From Deltaproteobacteria bacterium (lineage in GTDB: Bacteria; Desulfobacterota; Desulfomonilia; UBA1062): DNA of 40,320 nucleotides. Below the pieces are notes generated by a model. It had not been told where the DNA came from. It searched no databases and worked only from the letters and a program-made list of their open reading frames with translations. Numbering within the stretch: the stretch's first letter is position 1; the number at the start of each line of letters is the position of its first letter. The stretch covers positions 1 through 40,320 of the forward strand of contig JAJFUP010000154.1 of assembly GCA_021372395.1 (NCBI GenBank), read 5' to 3'. Below are positions 37,820-40,320 of this stretch, piece by piece. The position numbers and the translations under genes were made by a program.

Positions 37820-38536
37820 TCAGCCGAGGATCGTCAGGAGTCTCAAGGCATTCTTCGGGGCATACCCCATGAAGTCGTTGTCGAAGTAGACGTAGGCGTC
37901 CCTGCCGAAGTCCCGGATTCTCGCTGCCCACTGCCGAAGCTCTTCTTCCGAGTAGCAGGACGCATAGAGGCTGGTGGATCCGTGGAGACGCACGTAGACG
38001 AAGTCGGCTGTCACGGCCTCGAGAGAGGGGTACCTCCCGGCTGTATCCGATATGCACCAGGCAATGCAGTGATCCGCGAGGCATTGGAGGGCCTCGCTTT
38101 CCGTCCAGCTCGCATGCCTCGCCTCGAGCGCGTACCGGTGGACGGCGGGCAGCAGCGAGCAGAACGCTTCGCACAGGCCTTTGTCGAAAAAGAGCGTCGG
38201 CGGAAGCTGGAAGAGGATGGGGCCGAGCTTTTCCCTGAGCGGCTCCAGGGATTTCATGAACACGCTGAGAGCGCCTTGTGCATCTGCGAGCCGTTTGATG
38301 TGGGTGATGAACCGGCTCGCCTTGACCGCCCAGAGGAATCCCTCCGGGGTGCCCTGCCTCCACTTCTCAAAGGTCGACGGCCTCATCTGCCGGTAGAAGG
38401 TGGCATTCACCTCCACGGAGGAGAATGTCTGCGCATAGTGGCCGAGCCACCTTGCCCTGGGGAGACCCTCGGGGTAGAAGACTCCCCTCCAGTGGTCGTA
38501 GTTCCAGCCCGAGGTGCCTATGCATACCCGTGCCAT
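37820..38536 (-). CDS. DUF72 family protein (YecE-like)
   Basis: A 238-residue TIM-barrel protein. ARVCIGTSGWNYDHWRGVFYP, YAQTFSSVEVNATFYRQM, PEGFLWAVKASRFITH, LGPILFQLPP, ALEARHASW and the late DFVYVRLHGS and DAYVYFDNDFMGYAPKNA are all DUF72 landmarks. The reaction is unknown. ATG 38536 gives the normal start and follows GAGG at eight bases; the 39 codons that extend to 38653 have no counterpart in the family. Confidence 0.92.
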   Translation of the reverse strand: MARVCIGTSGWNYDHWRGVFYPEGLPRARWLGHYAQTFSSVEVNATFYRQMRPSTFEKWRQGTPEGFLWAVKASRFITHIKRLADAQGALSVFMKSLEPLREKLGPILFQLPPTLFFDKGLCEAFCSLLPAVHRYALEARHASWTESEALQCLADHCIAWCISDTAGRYPSLEAVTADFVYVRLHGSTSLYASCYSEEELRQWAARIRDFGRDAYVYFDNDFMGYAPKNALRLLTILG

Positions 38537-38797
38537 GCGTAAAACCTCTTCTCCTGTAATCAGGACATCCCATCCCCGCCGCGCACGTGTCACCCATTGT
38601 TCCTGTGCACTCGCGCTTAATGAATAGGGGGATGAGGTGGACGGTGCAAGCATCCGCGGTCTCGTCCAAGGACCGAGGAGGTTTCATGCCTTGCACAGGA
38701 CACCCTATGCCCTGGGCAATGGGTGGTTTTTCCGGGCTTGCTCACCGGGGAGGCTTTGGTGTATGTCGAGGTGCCTGAATCCGAGGAGGAGAATGCT

Positions 38798-39955
38798 ATG
38801 GGGATGATGTCCAACACGGTGAGTGTCTACCAGTACCTGGTGGTCGGGGAATGCAAGGGGGATGCCTGGGTGCAGGAGTGTCTGCAGAAGAACCAGTTCA
38901 TGCCCATCGATGCGACCCCGGACCAGGAATCGACCGGCTGGGTGAGCTTCGATGATCACACCAGTGCCGATTTCGACAACGACAATGTATTCAAGCGTCA
39001 GCCTTACTACCTGTTTACCCTGCGCAGAGACCAGCGCAAGGTTCCCTCTGCCCTGCTGAAGAACCTCCTCGCAAAGGAGTGCGGCCGCTGGCTCTCGGAA
39101 AGGGCCGACCTGAACCGGGTCCCCTTCAAGCGCAAGGCCGAGATGCGGGAAACGCTCCATGCCGCGCTCATCACCAAGACCCTGCCGGTGCCCTCCACCT
39201 ACGACGTGGTCTGGAACACGGAGGCGTCCACGCTCCTGGTGACGAGCATCAGCGAGCGGGTCCTGGATTTCGTGGAAGATGCCTTTGCGCAGGCCTTCGA
39301 GGGCCTGAGCCTGGAGCCTGTCCATCCCATGAGCAGGGCATACCGGGTGGTGAAGGACGATCAGCAGCCGGCTCTTACGCGCTGTGACCAGGCGCCGTCC
39401 AAGGACGTGCTCCTCCAGATCAAGAGGAACCGATGGGTCGGGTGGGACTTCCTGCTGTGGCTCATGTACCAGACCAGCAACGGGTCTTCGGTCTACACCG
39501 TGAACCAGCAGGGCCCCATGGAGCAGGGAGAGAGCTTTCTCGGCTATCTCCAGGACCGGTTCGTGCTCAAGGCCGAGCACGAGGAGGGGATCAGAAAGAG
39601 CTCCATCACCGGCCCTCAGAGGGACTTTGCCGAGGCCAGGAGCTCCGTGAGAGACGGCAAGAACATCATAGAGGCGGTGATCCACCTGGAGAAGGACAGC
39701 AGGTCATGGAAGATGGCGCTCAAAGGCGACATCTTCGCCTTCGGCTCCTATGCATGCCCTCCGGTGCAGCTCGAGAAGGATGAGCTGACAGACCCTTTCC
39801 AGGAACGCATAGCCGCATTCTACGAGCGGATGAGCCTCGTGGAGACTGGGTTCCAGCTCTTCGACAGCATCTTCCGGGACTTCCTGAGCGAGCGCATCAC
39901 CGATGCATGGCCCGCTCGTTTCAAGCAGATCACCGAGTGGCTGAACAAGCCCTGA
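38798..39955 (+). CDS. RdgC-like recombination-associated protein
   Basis: A 385-residue protein. The segment GWVSFDD ... YYLFTLRRDQRKVPSALLK, then FKRKAEMRETLHAALITKTLPVPSTYDVVWNT and LLVTSISERVLDFVEDAFAQAF with GLSLEPVHP, follows the order of RdgC, a ring-shaped DNA-binding protein that restrains RecA in proteobacteria (in E. coli GWVPP, ...VLHSLLPRAF, MMWIDT, LPVVPL). The C-terminal half diverges, and identity is low, so I give no gene symbol. ATG 38798 is chosen because GGAGGAG lies about eight bases upstream. Alternatives within three codons do not matter. Confidence 0.7.
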   Translation: MGMMSNTVSVYQYLVVGECKGDAWVQECLQKNQFMPIDATPDQESTGWVSFDDHTSADFDNDNVFKRQPYYLFTLRRDQRKVPSALLKNLLAKECGRWLSERADLNRVPFKRKAEMRETLHAALITKTLPVPSTYDVVWNTEASTLLVTSISERVLDFVEDAFAQAFEGLSLEPVHPMSRAYRVVKDDQQPALTRCDQAPSKDVLLQIKRNRWVGWDFLLWLMYQTSNGSSVYTVNQQGPMEQGESFLGYLQDRFVLKAEHEEGIRKSSITGPQRDFAEARSSVRDGKNIIEAVIHLEKDSRSWKMALKGDIFAFGSYACPPVQLEKDELTDPFQERIAAFYERMSLVETGFQLFDSIFRDFLSERITDAWPARFKQITEWLNKP

Positions 39956-39999
39956 GAAGCGCGCGCTTCCGTTGAGAACGAAACGGCCCCGGCCGCACC

Positions 40000-40320
40000 C
40001 TACGCCGGGGGCCTCACCTCGATGAGGGATATGGCGCCCACAGGGCAGGCCGTGGCACACAGACCGCACCCGATGCATTCATCCTGGTTTACCCCGGCAG
40101 GCTCATCCTCACAAAGCGATATGGCCCCAACCGGGCAGATATCCGTGCACAGGGCGCAGGAAGTGCACTCTGCGGCCTTCACACGGGCCTGAAACCGGCT
40201 CGGTGCCAGCACGCCTTTGGTCTTCGTGTCCGTGGCGAAGCGGAGCATCTCGCAGCAGCAGCTGCAGCAGTTGCACAGGACGTTCGACCTGCCGGGCGTG
40301 TTTTCCGTCAGGTGTACGAG
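40000..40320 (-). CDS. Ferredoxin with two 4Fe-4S clusters and a CNCCSCCC motif, 5' end beyond the window
   Basis: The C-terminal 106 residues of a protein that continues past the right edge. The frame is open through 40320 and reads [28 protein letters not shown], so the internal ATG at 40248 is not the start. Two ferredoxin motifs follow: [16 protein letters not shown] and [16 protein letters not shown], each CxxCxxCxxxCP. The extra CNCCSCCC cluster upstream may bind another metal centre; in deltaproteobacteria such proteins are iron-sulfur electron carriers of uncertain partner. It converges on the rdgC-like gene. Confidence 0.88.
   Translation of the reverse strand, partial: LVHLTENTPGRSNVLCNCCSCCCEMLRFATDTKTKGVLAPSRFQARVKAAECTSCALCTDICPVGAISLCEDEPAGVNQDECIGCGLCATACPVGAISLIEVRPPA

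Noticed and set aside
38587-38778. A 63-codon frame upstream of the RdgC-like gene
   Set aside because: Glycine/methionine-rich, no ribosome binding site, no recognisable features; probably chance.

Overview
The window is GC-rich, densely packed bacterial chromosome. The gene set and order suggest an anaerobic deltaproteobacterium (Desulfobacterota, perhaps of a Syntrophales, Syntrophorhabdus or Desulfomonile type). Pointers are: ispE, spoVG, tRNA-Gln and prs in a row; DUF1844 and MJ0042/DUF3426 proteins; REC and HD-GYP regulators; a type IV prepilin peptidase; an Fe-S flavoprotein of the old yellow enzyme family; and a ferredoxin with a CNCCSCCC motif. The lineage is inferred from gene content only. 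There is no CRISPR array, intact transposon, prophage or rRNA operon.

Layout. Positions 1-3295 (+) end a surface-polysaccharide operon: two glycosyltransferases, a twin-domain LPS-kinase-like protein and a membrane-anchored coiled coil. Positions 3302-5340 (-) hold two coupled orphan response regulators. Positions 5374-9251 (-) form a tight run hpt, zinc-ribbon/DUF3426, K+ channel, ruvX, mltG with a strong candidate promoter in front of hpt. Then come a PilZ protein, a LysM protein and a small winged-helix-like protein. Positions 11635-21703 (+) carry core genes: rpsA, sppA, guaB, dnaE, accA, an unknown protein and a prepilin peptidase; dnaE and accA overlap, and a possible 42-codon gene is coupled on both sides. 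Two related nucleotide-sugar glycosyltransferases lie tail to tail at 21876-24509, followed by a gene-free stretch with a perfect 26-bp inverted repeat. ridA and an Fe-S flavoprotein reductase diverge from a 355-bp control region, and a histone-deacetylase-like hydrolase follows.

Positions 29026-33265 (+) form an overlapping chain DUF1844, degP/Q-like protease, ispE, spoVG, then tRNA-Gln(UUG), a decayed second tRNA copy and prs. The rest holds comM/yifB, a DUF255 thioredoxin-domain protein, a YbhB/Raf-inhibitor-like exported protein, a DUF72 protein, an RdgC-like protein and a ferredoxin cut by the window end.

Most genes are housekeeping. The least ordinary items are the tRNA-Gln pseudogene, the 56-bp palindrome, the twin-kinase protein, the pair of GpgS-like glycosyltransferases, the coupled micro-ORF, candidate leaderless promoters, and an AT-rich promoter-like patch inside ispE. 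I did not find a multi-gene system that I could defend as entirely new.
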